Source of the DNA: Solea solea
Taxonomy: Eukaryota; Chordata; Actinopteri; Pleuronectiformes; Soleidae
DNA length: 64,000 nucleotides
Assembly (NCBI RefSeq): GCF_958295425.1
Contig: NC_081154.1
Span: 16,408,864 to 16,472,863 of the forward strand
Reading direction: 5' to 3'
The notes below the pieces were generated by a model. That model was not told the origin of the DNA. It saw only the letters and a program-made list of their open reading frames with translations, and made no database searches. How positions within the stretch are numbered: position 1 is the first letter of the stretch; each line of letters opens with the position of its first letter. This document shows, piece by piece, positions 1 through 10,523 of this stretch. Made by a program: the position numbers and the translations under genes.

Positions 1-1050
1 AAAATATTAAGTAATATAAGAAGCCACTTGCAATTCTGTAAAAATATGGATCAATTACACAAGCACATGATATCTGAATAAATAATTAACAATAACTGAA
101 ACTTTCTTGCATAAATACTCTGTACTGTTACCCCACCCTCATGTTTGTGGTTGCTCTGTTGTTGTGTTGGTTGTTTACTATTATGAAATACAAAGTGTGT
201 TTTATTACATGACTGTATTGTGAAGAAAAGTGCCTGAGAAATGATAAAAAGCAGTCTCCACAATAAAACCACTGTACACCCGAGTGTTCCACTTACATGT
301 CATGAACTTTACAAAACAAGAAAATAGAAGTTAGGCAACAAATCAGTTGGATTTGTTAGTGAAGCTTTTTTTTCCCCCAGCGTGACACATTTCATTTTCA
401 TCATGACACTTTGCTTCAGGCAACACTAGTGGTCTCCCGAGCTTTTCGTTTCACATATCAGCCACTTTTGTAACAATGTGTTTCCAAGGATTGGTGACGG
501 GTCGTTATCAAGGGCAGATCATACCTGTCAGAGCCGAGTGGTGATGCCTGATCTGCATACATGACCCGGGGAGATACTGGGCAGAAGGAGCCTAAAAAGA
601 AAATTGCTGGACTGGTCAACAAGCACTAGGTTGGAGACATTCGGCAGCAGAGATAAGAAATCTGAAATTTAACCGTCTAGCTGCTGTAGCAGATCGAATA
701 GAATTGAAGCACACACCATTAGATGGAGAAATGACCGAACTACATTTAAAATCATTACTTTGTACATATAAAGAAATCAGAAATAATTACAGTTTTTTTG
801 CATTGGCATAGTTTGTACAACACTAAACTGAGTTTGTTATAGAAATAATCTCATACATAAAATACTCTTTGTGTACTGAATCTATGCAATGCACACATTC
901 ATAATAATTATTATATACACAATGATGAGCTCCTCCAATGCAATTACATACAGTGGAGTAAAAAATATATGATCATATGATCATATGAAAATCATGAAAA
1001 TCTCACTCAATTTCCCTCCAGGTGAAGAGCTGCGGTAAGCCTGTGCAAGG
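1..1050. other. Anonymous AT-rich sequence, no gene seen
   Basis: I see no coding exon, RNA gene or clear repeat here. The only open frames are short and carry no recognisable protein. There is a small palindromic AT block near 965-990 built on the word gatcatatgatcatatg. Confidence 0.5.
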
Positions 1051-1112
1051 CACCCATCTGTAAAAATCTCTGTCAAATCATGTGTGGGAAGCATCCGCTA
1101 TGGCAATATCTG
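1051..1112 (+). repeat. SINE/RTE-type 3' tail fragment
   Basis: The block contains taaaaatctctgtcaaatca followed by gcatccgctatggcaa. The same kind of block occurs at 33340-33425 and at the ends of the SINEs at 40798 and 45072. It resembles the 3' end of the RTE LINEs in this window (58605-58640). It is read as a decayed SINE tail without its head. Confidence 0.45.
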
Positions 1113-2148
1113 TATAAGATTATTCACGTGCTCATCCATGTAATCTATATCATCACTATATAGCCCATTTCTGATGTGAATCTGACTTAATGAACTACAA
1201 TGTTGTTCATTAAAAATGTTCATCAGTAGATCCACATCCTTTTACACTTTTTCAAATTTCTCCATGGACTTTGCTGTGGGGAGTGGACAGTTTAGAAAGC
1301 AACAGCAACTTCAGCTTCCATTGAAAAACTTTATCTCACTGTCTAACAGCTAGATAACAGTTTCTATTGGACTGCTGTCTTCTGGTCAGAGATCTTGGAA
1401 TGCTATTCCTGGTGGATCCACTCTCCTGCTCCAGTGTTTACAGACCTAAATGCTCCACGATTCCATTTCCCTTGCACTATACAGTCCATGAATGCCATGT
1501 TCCAGTCATTCACCTTCTAATCAGGTTTGCCCTGGTTCCCTTGGACATTGGGCAACGTCCAAGCCTGTACGACTCTCGTGTTTGCAGTTCCTCTCTTTTC
1601 TAAGATAGACACCTAACATTAGGGGGCTACAGACATGACAAACCTCTGAGGAAACCACCGAAAAACTTCCCTTATTACAGTCATCCAGAGAAACTGCATT
1701 GAGAGAAATAGTTATTGCATATGTATATATATATATGTATATTTCCATATCAAAAAGCATATGAATAAAATTCATATGCATATGAATAAGAAGTGAACAG
1801 GTGAGCACTGTCCACTTCAATATTAAGGACGCAGACTCGTCTCATACTTTTGCACTGAGTGTATTTATGCTGCCTCTCTACAATCCTACATTAATGTACC
1901 GTACTCTCAGGGACACTGTAAATGACTTTGCTTTTTACTTTAAGCCCCAAGGACTTTTTTAAATTACTAACCACACACACACAAACAAATGTGAACAAAC
2001 ATAATACAGTTGCACTGGCTGAGAAAAAGGAAGAAAAACTCTTCTCTGTACAAGCAACATTACTTGGTCTATTAATTGGCAGAAACTGTGAATGTCAAGA
2101 TACAGATTAGATTTTTTTTCTCCCTCATAAAAAAGTAATAATAATAAC
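1113..2148. other. Anonymous sequence, no gene seen
   Basis: Short open frames on both strands overlap each other and match nothing I know. A small AT-rich palindromic patch built on catatgaat lies at about 1745-1790. Confidence 0.5.
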
Positions 2149-2179
2149 ATATATATGTGTATTTATTTATATGTATATA

Positions 2180-2225
<46 letters not shown>

Positions 2226-2282
2226 TATATACATATATGTATGTATATATACATAGTACAGTAGTACAGTAGTACAGTACAT
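2149..2282. repeat. Compound (TA)n/(TG)n microsatellite
   Basis: Imperfect alternation of tatata, tgtgta and tacata, ending in three copies of agtacagt. It is low-complexity and explains the tyrosine/isoleucine-rich open frame on the minus strand. Confidence 0.9.
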
Positions 2283-2789
2283 GCATACATTCATGGAGGT
2301 TGGCAGTCACACAGTCCACAAACACACCCTCCAGACACATTTAACAAACAGGAGTTGGATGCTTAGTGCATCTCCTCTGGTGTAGACAAACAAAAAGCGA
2401 GTAAATGTGTGAAAAATTCGGGATTACTGTCTGGGATCTCCCACGTGTAATCTCCGAAGTGCACAGTTTTCCCATGTATTGGTCGATCTGGGTTGATTTA
2501 AAGTGCGCAGTGAAGGTAGACGGGTAGAATCCAGAAACTTCAGATTCAGGTTTGTTGATTAAATGAAGTTTGTGATTCATTCATGTGGTTATGGTCAATG
2601 TGTGTCTTTTCATGTATCATGCTGGACAACATTACCTCTACATTAAACTGTGCAGTGGGTGATTAAGAACCCTGATAAAGGACCTGATAAAAAAAAATCT
2701 ATGACATCTTTAATATATGCTCTCCTAAGTATATGTCCGCCACTTAAATTAAGAGTTAGAACATCTTTTCAAAGTTTGTGTCACTTTTC
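2283..2789. other. Anonymous sequence, no gene seen
   Basis: No recognisable coding or repeat content apart from possible 5' parts of the dispersed repeat that follows. Confidence 0.45.
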
Positions 2790-2872
2790 AAAGTGATCGC
2801 CTCCCTGCACCAAAGTCCGTAGAGAAAATCAGCCATTTTACATCACAACACAAAGGAGTTGTAGAACCAGCT
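2790..2872 (+). repeat. Dispersed repeat (ctgcaccaaagtcc family), copy 1
   Basis: The words ctgcaccaaagtcc and agagaaaatcagccat recur at 49720-49860. A related block (taaagtccacggagaaaaca) occurs at 23200-23220. I recall this as an abundant, non-coding teleost repeat but cannot name its class. Confidence 0.55.
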
Positions 2873-4911
2873 GCTTACATAAGTAAGTTCAAATGTGTTC
2901 CAGTCATTCTGTGCTTGGAATCCTTTATTTGGATTTACCAAAAGGATGCATAGTTTACAGTAGAGAAATTTATATTTTATTAGGTGAGCCTATTTTGAAG
3001 CGCTAATATCGGTTATTCTTTGTGTCTCAAACTGTCTGTGTTTAGAAACAGAGGACGATGCTCTTCTAATATCACTATAAACAAGCTTTTGTAAAATTAG
3101 CATCGGATAAAACTCGAGTGAGAAAAGTTTCAAACACATTTCTCTTTTACATTGTCTCCCTCATGCAAATCAGCTGTTGTTTTTTTCCCCCGCAGAAGAT
3201 GAGAAACAAAAACAACCACCTTTCTCAACTTGTCAACCTTATTTTGCTACATCCCTGCATGAACCCGGGGTGAAGATGTCTGCATGTGTTTGTGACATTA
3301 ATTAGAAGTGAGTGTGACTAATAAAAGAAAGGAACAATTCGGCAATGATGTCGGAAAAAAAAAAAAAAATTTATCCAGCAAATTAATAATGCACCCAGAG
3401 GCAGATTGTTGTTTTGGAGAATTCAAAGTAACACGAGGGCAGCAGGTCTCACTTCAGCTAAAGATAACATGCAACAGCGTATTGATGCCACTTTCATTTC
3501 AGCTATTATTGTGCGTGCACTTACAGACGTTTAAAGATATTTTTAAAAACATGTACGAGTCGATTCTACAAAGTGATGATTGCCCCTCCTTCTTTTGTTG
3601 ACGAAGATTTACATGCAACATTTTAGCACAGCCATACACATCGCTAAATATTATTCATTTATAATACTGTAATAGTTCCAGTTTCTAGGGACTCTAGGGG
3701 CCCGAAACAAAGAGGGATATTGGGGGCCCTCTTTGAACCAGGACAAGGTAGGAAAATTAATAATTCAATAATTCATTGATTCGGAGTGAGAGGAAAACCA
3801 TGGCAAATGGAGAGAGATGGGAAGAGGTAAATTGGAAATCGAGGCACAAAAAAGGGTTTTCTAAGGTGTCTTATTGTGAAAAAAAAAGCATTTATAGTGA
3901 CACAAAGTGGCAGATGCTGTAAATGCTGAAGGTCAATGGTTCTGCTCCACAACAGCGCACACTTAAGTTCCACTTCTCTGCGCACTGAGGGTTTAGAGGG
4001 AATAATAGCGAGTAGCCACCGCTTATGTGGGCAGTCACTGTTACCTGCAAGTGAACGGTTCGAGGAGGGAGACATTGTAAGAGGGTTGTTTGTCAAATTG
4101 GATTTGCACATACAGTCATCGTCACATAGGAGACAGTTTCTGTCCACACTGGTGCTGGATCCAGTGTGGCACAGAGATCCAAGAGAACAGGAACCGGCTC
4201 ACGATCCATTCATCAACACTGACTATAACAGATCTGACTGTTCTCTGAAAATGATCTCACTCTGAAGCTTCCGTCTGCCTCATCCTCTAACAGAGAAAAA
4301 TCAACCATTTATAATAATAACAATAGTAATAATACATTTGATCGTCAAGTTTTTTTTTTTAAATAAATCTCAAACATTGCGTATAAAGTGGCGTACGCAA
4401 GCTTAATGGTGTCCCTCACAACCATCTATGGCTCTGAATAATTAAATGTACTAAGCTTAAATACCTCAGATGCGGAAGTAGCACAAACAAACTGTTTTTT
4501 ATTCAATCTTACAAACTTTTCTTTAGTAAACTATACAGATATTAAACTCGACTAATTGCCTCCAGCTCGTCAGCTTAGCAGTGGTGTCAGCCGGGGTCAA
4601 ATACAAAATAATAACTCAAGGGTTATGAGTCAAACTTATAAACTGATTTTTTTGTTTGTTTTGTCTTCTGCTTACTTCACTATGAAAAGGTCACGATTTT
4701 GTTTAGGCGCGGAAAAGAGCACAGCCACTGTGTTTAAATGACATGAGAAAAATAGGAATTATAATGTCGTAAACATGTGAGTGCAACTGGAAAAGTAGCA
4801 AAGTGGATTTCTCAAAGTCGGACTAGCACACCCAGCTACTGTGATGGGATGTTGAGTGGATACTGCACATTAGTGTGTGACAGAAGACGCTGGTACACAA
4901 AACAACAGATA
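2873..4911. other. Anonymous sequence, no gene seen
   Basis: No exon-like or RNA-like signal found. It holds a poly(A) run near 3355-3368 and a GC-rich self-complementary patch at 3698-3732 (ggggcccgaa ... gggggccc). Overlapping open frames on opposite strands at 3773-4265 are not convincing genes. Confidence 0.45.
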
Positions 4912-5336
4912 TATCATCAAGACGATACAATATCATCACGATATTTAAGTCGCGATACGATGTCATCACGATATTTAAGTCACGATACGATATCATCACG
5001 ATATTTAAGTCGCGATACGATGTCATCACGATATTTAAGTCACAATACGATATCATCACGATATGTAAGTCGTGATACGATGTTATCACGATATTTAAGT
5101 CACAATACGATATCATCACGATATGTAAGTCGTGATACGATGTTATCACGATATTTAAGTTATGATACGATATCATCACGATATGTAAGTCGTGATACGA
5201 TGTTATCACGATATTTAAGTCACAATACGATATCATCACGATATGTAAGTCGTGATATGATGTTATCACGATATTTAAGTCACGATACGATATCATCACG
5301 ATATTTAAGTCGCGATACGATATCATCACGATATTT
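4912..5336. repeat. 30-bp minisatellite, left part, about 14 units
   Basis: The core unit reads approximately gatacgatatcatcacgat followed by atttaagtca. Units are tandem without spacers. In this half they alternate in a 60-bp higher-order pattern: one unit starts cgcgatacgatgt or cgtgatacgatgt and the next starts cacgatacgatat or cacaatacgatat. From 5041 to 5280 a gatatgtaagtcgtgat variant is repeated four times at 60-bp spacing. Because 30 is a multiple of three, both strands stay open and give false proteins of 168-233 residues with a ten-residue period. The array continues at 5921 after a LINE insertion. Confidence 0.95.
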
Positions 5337-5338
5337 TC

Positions 5339-5455
5339 CTCAGCAACAGGCTGCTCCTCCCAAAATACAGGACCAACAGGCTGGGGGACTCGTTTGTCCC
5401 CCGGGCCATCAAACTGTACAACTCCTCACTGGGGGGGAGGACCGGTACGAACTAA
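5339..5455 (+). pseudogene. C-terminus of a LINE reverse-transcriptase ORF
   Basis: This is an open frame of 38 codons ending in TAA at 5453-5455. It reads through LGDSFVPRAIKLYNSSLGG, the characteristic 'DSF(V/F/I)P.AI.LLN' ending of CR1/L2/Rex1-group LINE polyproteins. Only the extreme C-terminus remains; the endonuclease and catalytic reverse-transcriptase domains are absent because the copy is 5'-truncated. It begins at the insertion junction, so no start codon belongs to it. Confidence 0.75.
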
Positions 5456-5540
5456 ACAAACAACTACCACAACAATAACATAATGTGCAATAAAACCATA
5501 GACATGTGCAATAAAACCCTGGGCATTACGGGGTAACTCT

Positions 5541-5752
5541 AGGTGTGTGTGTACCTATGTGTGTATATATATATATATATGTGTGTATATGTATGTATGT
5601 ATGTGTATATATGTATGTGTATGTATGCATATATATGTGTATGTGTATGTATATGTATGTATGTGTGCGTATGTATGCATGTATCTGTGTATGTATGTAT
5701 GTATATATATATACATGTGTTGTGTGTATGTAGGTATACATACATATATATA
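5541..5752. repeat. (TATG)n/(TA)n microsatellite within the LINE tail region
   Basis: Alternating tgtgtgta, tatatata and tatgtatg words. It lies between the LINE stop codon and the LINE 3' tail, so it expanded inside the element. The open frames rich in C, V and Y here are artefacts of the repeat. Confidence 0.9.
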
Positions 5753-5762
5753 GCATGGGTCA

Positions 5763-5836
5763 CTTTCATTTTTATTTTTATATTTTTATTTTTATTTTTA
5801 TTCTTATCTTATTTTATTCTATTCTCTATTTTTAAC
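5763..5836. repeat. (TTTTA)n-like tract
   Basis: Repeated tttttat words directly after the TATG tract and still inside the LINE insertion. Confidence 0.8.
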
Positions 5837-5920
5837 AGTGCTGTGTATGGATGCTGGAGCTGTTAATTTCCCCGAGGGAACCTCCCAAAGGGATTAATAA
5901 AGTCGTCTGTCTGTCTGTCT

Positions 5921-6550
5921 ATTTAAGTCACGATACGATGTCATCACGATATTTAAGTCATGGTACGATATCATCACTATATTTAAGTCACGATACAATG
6001 TTATCACAATATTTAAGTCACAATACAATATCATCACGATATTTAAGTCACGATACGATGTCATCAGTCACAATACAATGTCATCACGATATTTAAGTCA
6101 CAATACGATGTCATCACGATATTTAAGTCACGATACGATGTCATCACGGTATTTAAGCCACGATACGATATTATCATGATATTTAAGTCACGATACAATG
6201 TCATCACGATATTTAAGTCACGATACGATATTATCATGATATTTAAGTCACAATACGATATTATCACAATATTTAAGTCACGATACGATTTCATCACAAT
6301 ATTTAAGTCACGATACAATATTATCACAATATTTAAGTCACGATACGATATTATCACGATATTTAAGTCACGATACGATATCATCACGATATTTAAGTCA
6401 CGATACGATGTCATCACGATATTTAAGTCACGATACGATGTTATCACGATATTTAAGTCACGTTACAATATCATCACGATATTTAAGTCACGATACAATA
6501 TTATCACGATATTTAAGTCACGATACAATATTATCACGATATTTAAGTCA
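5921..6550. repeat. 30-bp minisatellite, right part, about 21 units
   Basis: This is the same unit as at 4912-5336, resuming exactly at the LINE junction. Here units vary singly (gatgtcatc, gatattatc, gatttcatc) with no obvious 60-bp alternation. One unit near 6058-6070 has lost about 10 bp (tcatcagtcacaat), which shifts the reading frames. The last complete word is atttaagtca at 6541-6550. Confidence 0.95.
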
Positions 6551-6660
6551 TCTCGTCTCTCACTCAACTTCTACTGCTCTATCCTCCACATGAGGGGTGC
6601 CGGAGGATGCTGGTGCCAATCCCAGCTGACACAGGACAAAAGGCAGGGTACACACTGCTA
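6551..6660 (+). repeat. Dispersed repeat A, copy 1
   Basis: Contains tatcctccacatgagggg, gctggtgccaatcccagctg and aaaggcagggtacac. Related blocks occur at 26020-26065 (+), 28975-29062 (-), 44688-44890 (+) and 47645-47745 (-). The family is common in fish genomes. In the longest copy here (44688) it runs into a tRNA-like promoter on the minus strand. Confidence 0.65.
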
Positions 6661-7113
6661 ACAATTAGTCACATGCTAAACTGGAAACTGATTAACACTG
6701 AAAAGATGAAATGGACATATTGCCACCTAGTGTAGGGGAGGTGCACGCACATTTCAAAAATGGAAAACTTCACGTGGGAATTTATTGGAATTAACGGGAA
6801 TAAACTGCAAATGTTCAAAATTGAAGGTCGAGAACACAAATATAGTTGTTAAATAGAGACGAGAAGGACAGTGGCGGTTTGAGCAGGACACAGCTCGACT
6901 TTACTGTGTATGGAAAATGACAGAGTGATGTGTTTTATTGTAAAATGACACTGCCACAAGCTGTGAGTCCAGAGTGTGCACTGTAAAAGTTGATGAGCTG
7001 CATCTGCTGATGCCCTGGTTCACTTCGACTAATTATCCTAATTACTCTGAATGAATGTGGTAGTGATTTATTGATCCGTGAATGCCCCACATAGCACCTT
7101 TGAGCTAGGTGAT

Positions 7114-7159
7114 TGATGGATGGATGGACGGACGGACGGACGGACGGATGGATGGATGG
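7114..7159. repeat. (GGAY)n microsatellite
   Basis: Runs of gatggatgg flank a central block of gacggacgg, so a C variant has spread inside a GGAT array. Confidence 0.9.
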
Positions 7160-7329
7160 CAGGAGGTACAGTGAGTAGTTAAGTGGCAGTGCAGGAGAAG
7201 AGTGAGAGAGCATAAATCCCTGTGGTGTTCACAGCACGAGGTATTAGGTATTAACATCCTCAAGTTGCCTTTCATTTCCATGATAGGAGAAAAATGTGCT
7301 GTGAAGCAATTTATGTGTTTGTGTTTGAA

Positions 7330-7330
<1 letters not shown>

Positions 7331-7368
<38 letters not shown>
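7331..7368. repeat. (TG)n microsatellite
   Basis: Nearly perfect run of about 18 tg dinucleotides. Confidence 0.95.
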
Positions 7369-7790
7369 AAGAAGGTCATCCCGTGATTACTTATTGATCT
7401 GAACCACCCGTATGCTCTAACATCTCTTCATAAATATTTAACCCCAGACTGACTGTCTGTGCACGTGTGTGTGTGTTTGTCTGTCTATGAATGTGTTAAT
7501 AAATATTCATTCAGAAAAAAACATGTTGTATATGCAGTGGGAAGATCAATGTCTCTACATAAAAATAAGAGGGCAGCAGCTGTTTAAATACGAACTATAA
7601 AACTAAAAAAAAAACGGTAATGCCTGAATGAATGAAGTTCATTCAAACTATTTTACAGTTTACTTTGAATGATCTAAGTATTTTAGCATGAAGACTGAAC
7701 AGTCGTAACTATCCTATAAGACCATATATTTCAGTGACTTTAGTAACAGCTTTATGGTAAATAAAATGAGCAAGGTAAACCAGAATTAGA

Positions 7791-7822
7791 AATGCTTTAT
7801 TGATCCCCCGAGGGGAACTTAC
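7791..7822 (-). repeat. LINE/SINE tail fragment, minus strand
   Basis: The words ctttattgatcc and cccgaggggaactt are the reverse complement of the Rex1/L2-type tail seen at 5865-5905. Confidence 0.5.
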
Positions 7823-7835
7823 TTAAAGATTGCTC

Positions 7836-7990
7836 CAGGGGTCTCAAACTCAAATGACCTGGTGGCCAATGACGCGGTCATGTGAAATGAAATTCCACTC
7901 GCCTCGGCACGGTTTTCCACTACAAATTAGTACCTACTCAATGTGAGCGGTAAATGCTAAATACACCACACTCATCTGTTCAATATTGAG
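7836..7990 (+). mobile_element. hAT-like element end and neighbouring repeat fragment
   Basis: Begins caggggtctcaaactcaaat, close to the start of the delimited hAT element at 45251. The other end is not visible, so this is a fragment. The following ggcacggttttccactac block also resembles a common fish repeat. Confidence 0.45.
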
Positions 7991-8128
7991 ATTTAAGACA
8001 TTTCCCTGGTAATAGTTGGAAAATTAACCCACATTTTTTTTGGATCGTAAAGTTTTTTTAACTGATCTACAGTTCGGCATTGTTCGGATTGATTCTTGTG
8101 TCGGATGTCGCACTTGTGACTTCCAGTG

Positions 8129-8132
<4 letters not shown>

Positions 8133-8201
<69 letters not shown>

Positions 8202-8217
8202 TGTATATACATATATA
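8133..8217. repeat. (TA)n microsatellite
   Basis: An almost uninterrupted run of ta dinucleotides from 8133 to about 8200, ending in tgtatatacatatatat. Confidence 0.95.
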
Positions 8218-9041
8218 TGAAAAATAATGTAATCGTACAAAATAATTGTGTAGAGTGATTAAATTGATATGTGAAAGTTTGAGGAACTCAAAAGTTTTGC
8301 AAATAGTTTTTGTTCATTCTTTGACAACATTACATCTCAAAGGCTTTTAATAATTGTTGACTCAAATAAATGGCAAAAAGTGAAGAAGAGGCACATTTCA
8401 CTGCACCCTCACTATTCCCACGTTTGACAAGATAAAGGGCCTAAAAATGAATTTGTGTCTCAGGAACTAACTAAATCTAACAATGACAAGCTGGTGCTCA
8501 CTGACGGAGAGAAGAACTCCCGCACTTTTATAAGAAGATTTTACAAATGTTTCATTTATTGTGTCAGTTTGTGACAACGAGATGCCGTCTACAAGGTGAC
8601 CCGTGTAATATTGCTCAATTAAATTGTCCAACCACTAATTAGAATGGATACAGGTACAACAAATATAAAATTATTATTAAATTGCACAAAAAGGTGTCTT
8701 CAATATCATCTAACTTTTTTTTGGTGCTTTTTGGGGCAGGTGCGGTATTCATTCTATTCCATGTTATTTACATACAGTGAATTAAATTATTATAGGTTAT
8801 TTGTCGTCACTGACCTGCTGAGTATTCTTCTGCATGTGATGTTTTCCTCGACAGATATATTTGTGATTGATTGGATTACATACAGGGTATTTATATATCA
8901 CATAGATATACATTTTCACCTGGACTGACATGTGCTAAGGCTCTCAAAAATGCGATTAATTTAAATGAAAAATAATAATAACAATAATAATAATGAGAAG
9001 AAGTGTTTCACGCTGTGCACTTGGACGCTAATAAATTACAT
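8218..9041. other. Anonymous AT-rich sequence
   Basis: No coding or RNA signal found. A short (AAT)n tract lies at 8968-8993. Confidence 0.45.
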
Positions 9042-9208
9042 TAAGGCTGCAACGATCGGTTTAATCAGTTTGAGTCTTTTTTTTTCAATAATTGTGGAAT
9101 ATTTTCTTCAAGAACATCATCATTGCCAGGTTTGGTAAACACAAATTTTCTGACATTTTTCTGACTGAACATGCACTCTAATACATCAAGAAAATAGTCG
9201 CAGCCTTA
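9042..9208. mobile_element. Short non-autonomous hAT-like element
   Basis: The 167-bp block starts taaggctgcaacgat and ends gtcgcagcctta, an inverted terminal repeat. It is flanked by aattacat and aatcaaat, matching at 6 of 8 positions, the duplication length of hAT transposons. It has no coding capacity. A related element end occurs at 54340-54524 (ttagttgcagctcta). Confidence 0.6.
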
Positions 9209-9209
9209 A

Positions 9210-9367
9210 ATCAAATCATAACAATTAGAGTCACGTTATCTCTTGCTCCATCTTAAGCTAATTTGGCTATACCAGTGTCTGAAGTATACGTATTTAACGT
9301 TGACAATAATGGTGTTACATTGAGAGCTCAATATTTCCTCAGGTGGTATCAACGGTTTGAGAACCAC
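9210..9367. mobile_element. hAT-like element, right part (gagaaccac end)
   Basis: It ends ggtttgagaaccac, the inverse of the ggttctcaaac start at 27926. The segment ttatctcttgctccatctta ... ccagtgtctgaagtat aligns with ttatctctcactccatctta ... ccagtgtgtgaaatat at 28120-28170. Both belong to one family in which each visible copy keeps a different end. Confidence 0.6.
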
Positions 9368-9380
9368 AATCCATATCAGC

Positions 9381-9614
9381 AATAATTGTGCTGAAGTCAC
9401 AAAACAGACTGTTTTCTTTTGTTTTGGTTCATAAAAGTGAACTTTGAACTGTGACGTATTTCCAAGTGTAACAAATGAAATCTGATTTTAAACATTTTTT
9501 AGTACTTTTTGCTCAGATAAATAAAACACACTCTATATCGCACTTTCTTATTCTGTATATACTGTATATTTAAACATAGTAATGGAAAAAAGCAGCCAAA
9601 ATCTAAGGGTTAAA
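9381..9614 (+). repeat. Dispersed repeat B, copy A
   Basis: Shares a long, nearly collinear block with the reverse complement of 24978-25286: ttttggttcataaaa, gaactttgaactgtgac, gattttaaacattttt, tatactgta.atttaaacat and taagggttaaa in the same order. Copy A lacks about 45 bp present in copy B after gctcag. No reading frame is conserved. Confidence 0.75.
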
Positions 9615-10304
9615 ACCTAAATCCACTCTGACACTAACATCTTCTCCTCTGAAGGTCAAGTCTTTCATCGTTACTTTCCATTGACTAAAATCAACATCGA
9701 GGCTTCACCTCCTGAGGTTTCGACAAACAACAAACGACGTTCCCAGTAAACAGTCAAACTTTCATGCATGTTGTATTAATATTTCCAAATCAGGACCTCA
9801 AGTAGAGCTGGTGTAATGTGTGTGAAAGAAAGAAGAAGATTAAGCGGCCGATGTTGTTGTCGAGACGCTGGATACACATTTAATCAGAATTCACATCTTC
9901 TGCTGCTGCTCGTCTCATTTTGAGGTTGTAATGGCCACGGGACGTGAACACAAATTACGTTGCCAATCAAAACTGCAGTGTTTTGCCCTCTCGGCCAACG
10001 AGACATGATTAAAGATCTTCGACTTTTATTTATTTATATCTTTGGTTACTCATAAATAAGTTGAAAGGCAAAGCTAATTATATTCTACGAGAGATTCCAA
10101 CTGATTCTGAGTCAATATGCAAGATATGAAGATGGATTCGATTCAAAATCCGACCACGTTTTAAATGGGACTGTTCAGGCTCTCTGCCCGACTTTGCTGA
10201 AATGTTCCATCTGCTGACCTCAGCTTGCTTGTTGCATGTTTATCTCACGTCGAGATGTATTATTAAAAAAACGTTAAACTATAAATGGTGTGGGCCCTTA
10301 GCTG
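9615..10304. other. Anonymous sequence, no gene seen
   Basis: No exon-like or repeat structure that I can identify. Confidence 0.4.
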
Positions 10305-10435
10305 GACGTCTAAGGGCCCGTCCACACGGAAACAAGTTTAGGTGAAAACGCACATTTTTGTCGGAGAGGCAGCGATACGGCGTTTTAGGGGACCACAAAA
10401 TTTTTTTTTGAAAACACGCATTTCCATGTAGACTA
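10305..10435. repeat. Probable dispersed DNA-element fragment (gtccacacggaaac)
   Basis: The words taagggcccgtccacacgg and aacgcacatttttg resemble a repeat I know from fish genomes. The second end is not identifiable. Confidence 0.3.
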
Positions 10436-10453
10436 GGAATACGGTAGTTTATT

Positions 10454-10476
10454 TATATATATATATATACTGTATA

Positions 10477-10511
<35 letters not shown>

Positions 10512-10523
10512 GTATATATACCC
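10454..10523. repeat. (TA)n microsatellite
   Basis: Runs of tatata with interruptions actgtata and tacatata. Confidence 0.9.

Larger units (their letters stand above)
5337..5920 (+). mobile_element. 5'-truncated Rex1/L2-type LINE inserted in minisatellite
   Basis: The 584-bp block interrupts the 30-bp array and is flanked by a 5-bp duplication, tattt, at 5332-5336 and 5920-5924. It carries the end of a LINE ORF (5339-5455), a long untranslated region containing two microsatellites, and a 3' end with gggattaataaagt followed by (gtct)n at 5905-5920. That tail is what I know from Rex1 and related L2/CR1-group LINEs of fish. Severe 5' truncation plus a short duplication is typical of target-primed reverse transcription. 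The exact clade is uncertain. Confidence 0.85.
6661..7790. other. Anonymous sequence with two microsatellites
   Basis: (GGAT/GGAC)n lies at 7114-7159 and (TG)n at 7331-7368. Nothing else recognisable was found. Confidence 0.55.

Noticed and set aside
4777..5478. Large open frames (233 and 168 codons) on both strands
   Set aside because: They are produced by the 30-bp tandem repeat, whose length is a multiple of three. Composition is a ten-residue period with no domain.
5526..5866. Open frames rich in Tyr, Ile, Val, Cys and His
   Set aside because: Translation of TATG/TA microsatellite sequence.
4912..6550. CRISPR-like array (30-bp repeats)
   Set aside because: Units are directly tandem with no unique spacers, and the genome is eukaryotic.
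6064..6661. Open frames of 127 and 161 codons on opposite strands
   Set aside because: Same minisatellite artefact as the left half of the array.
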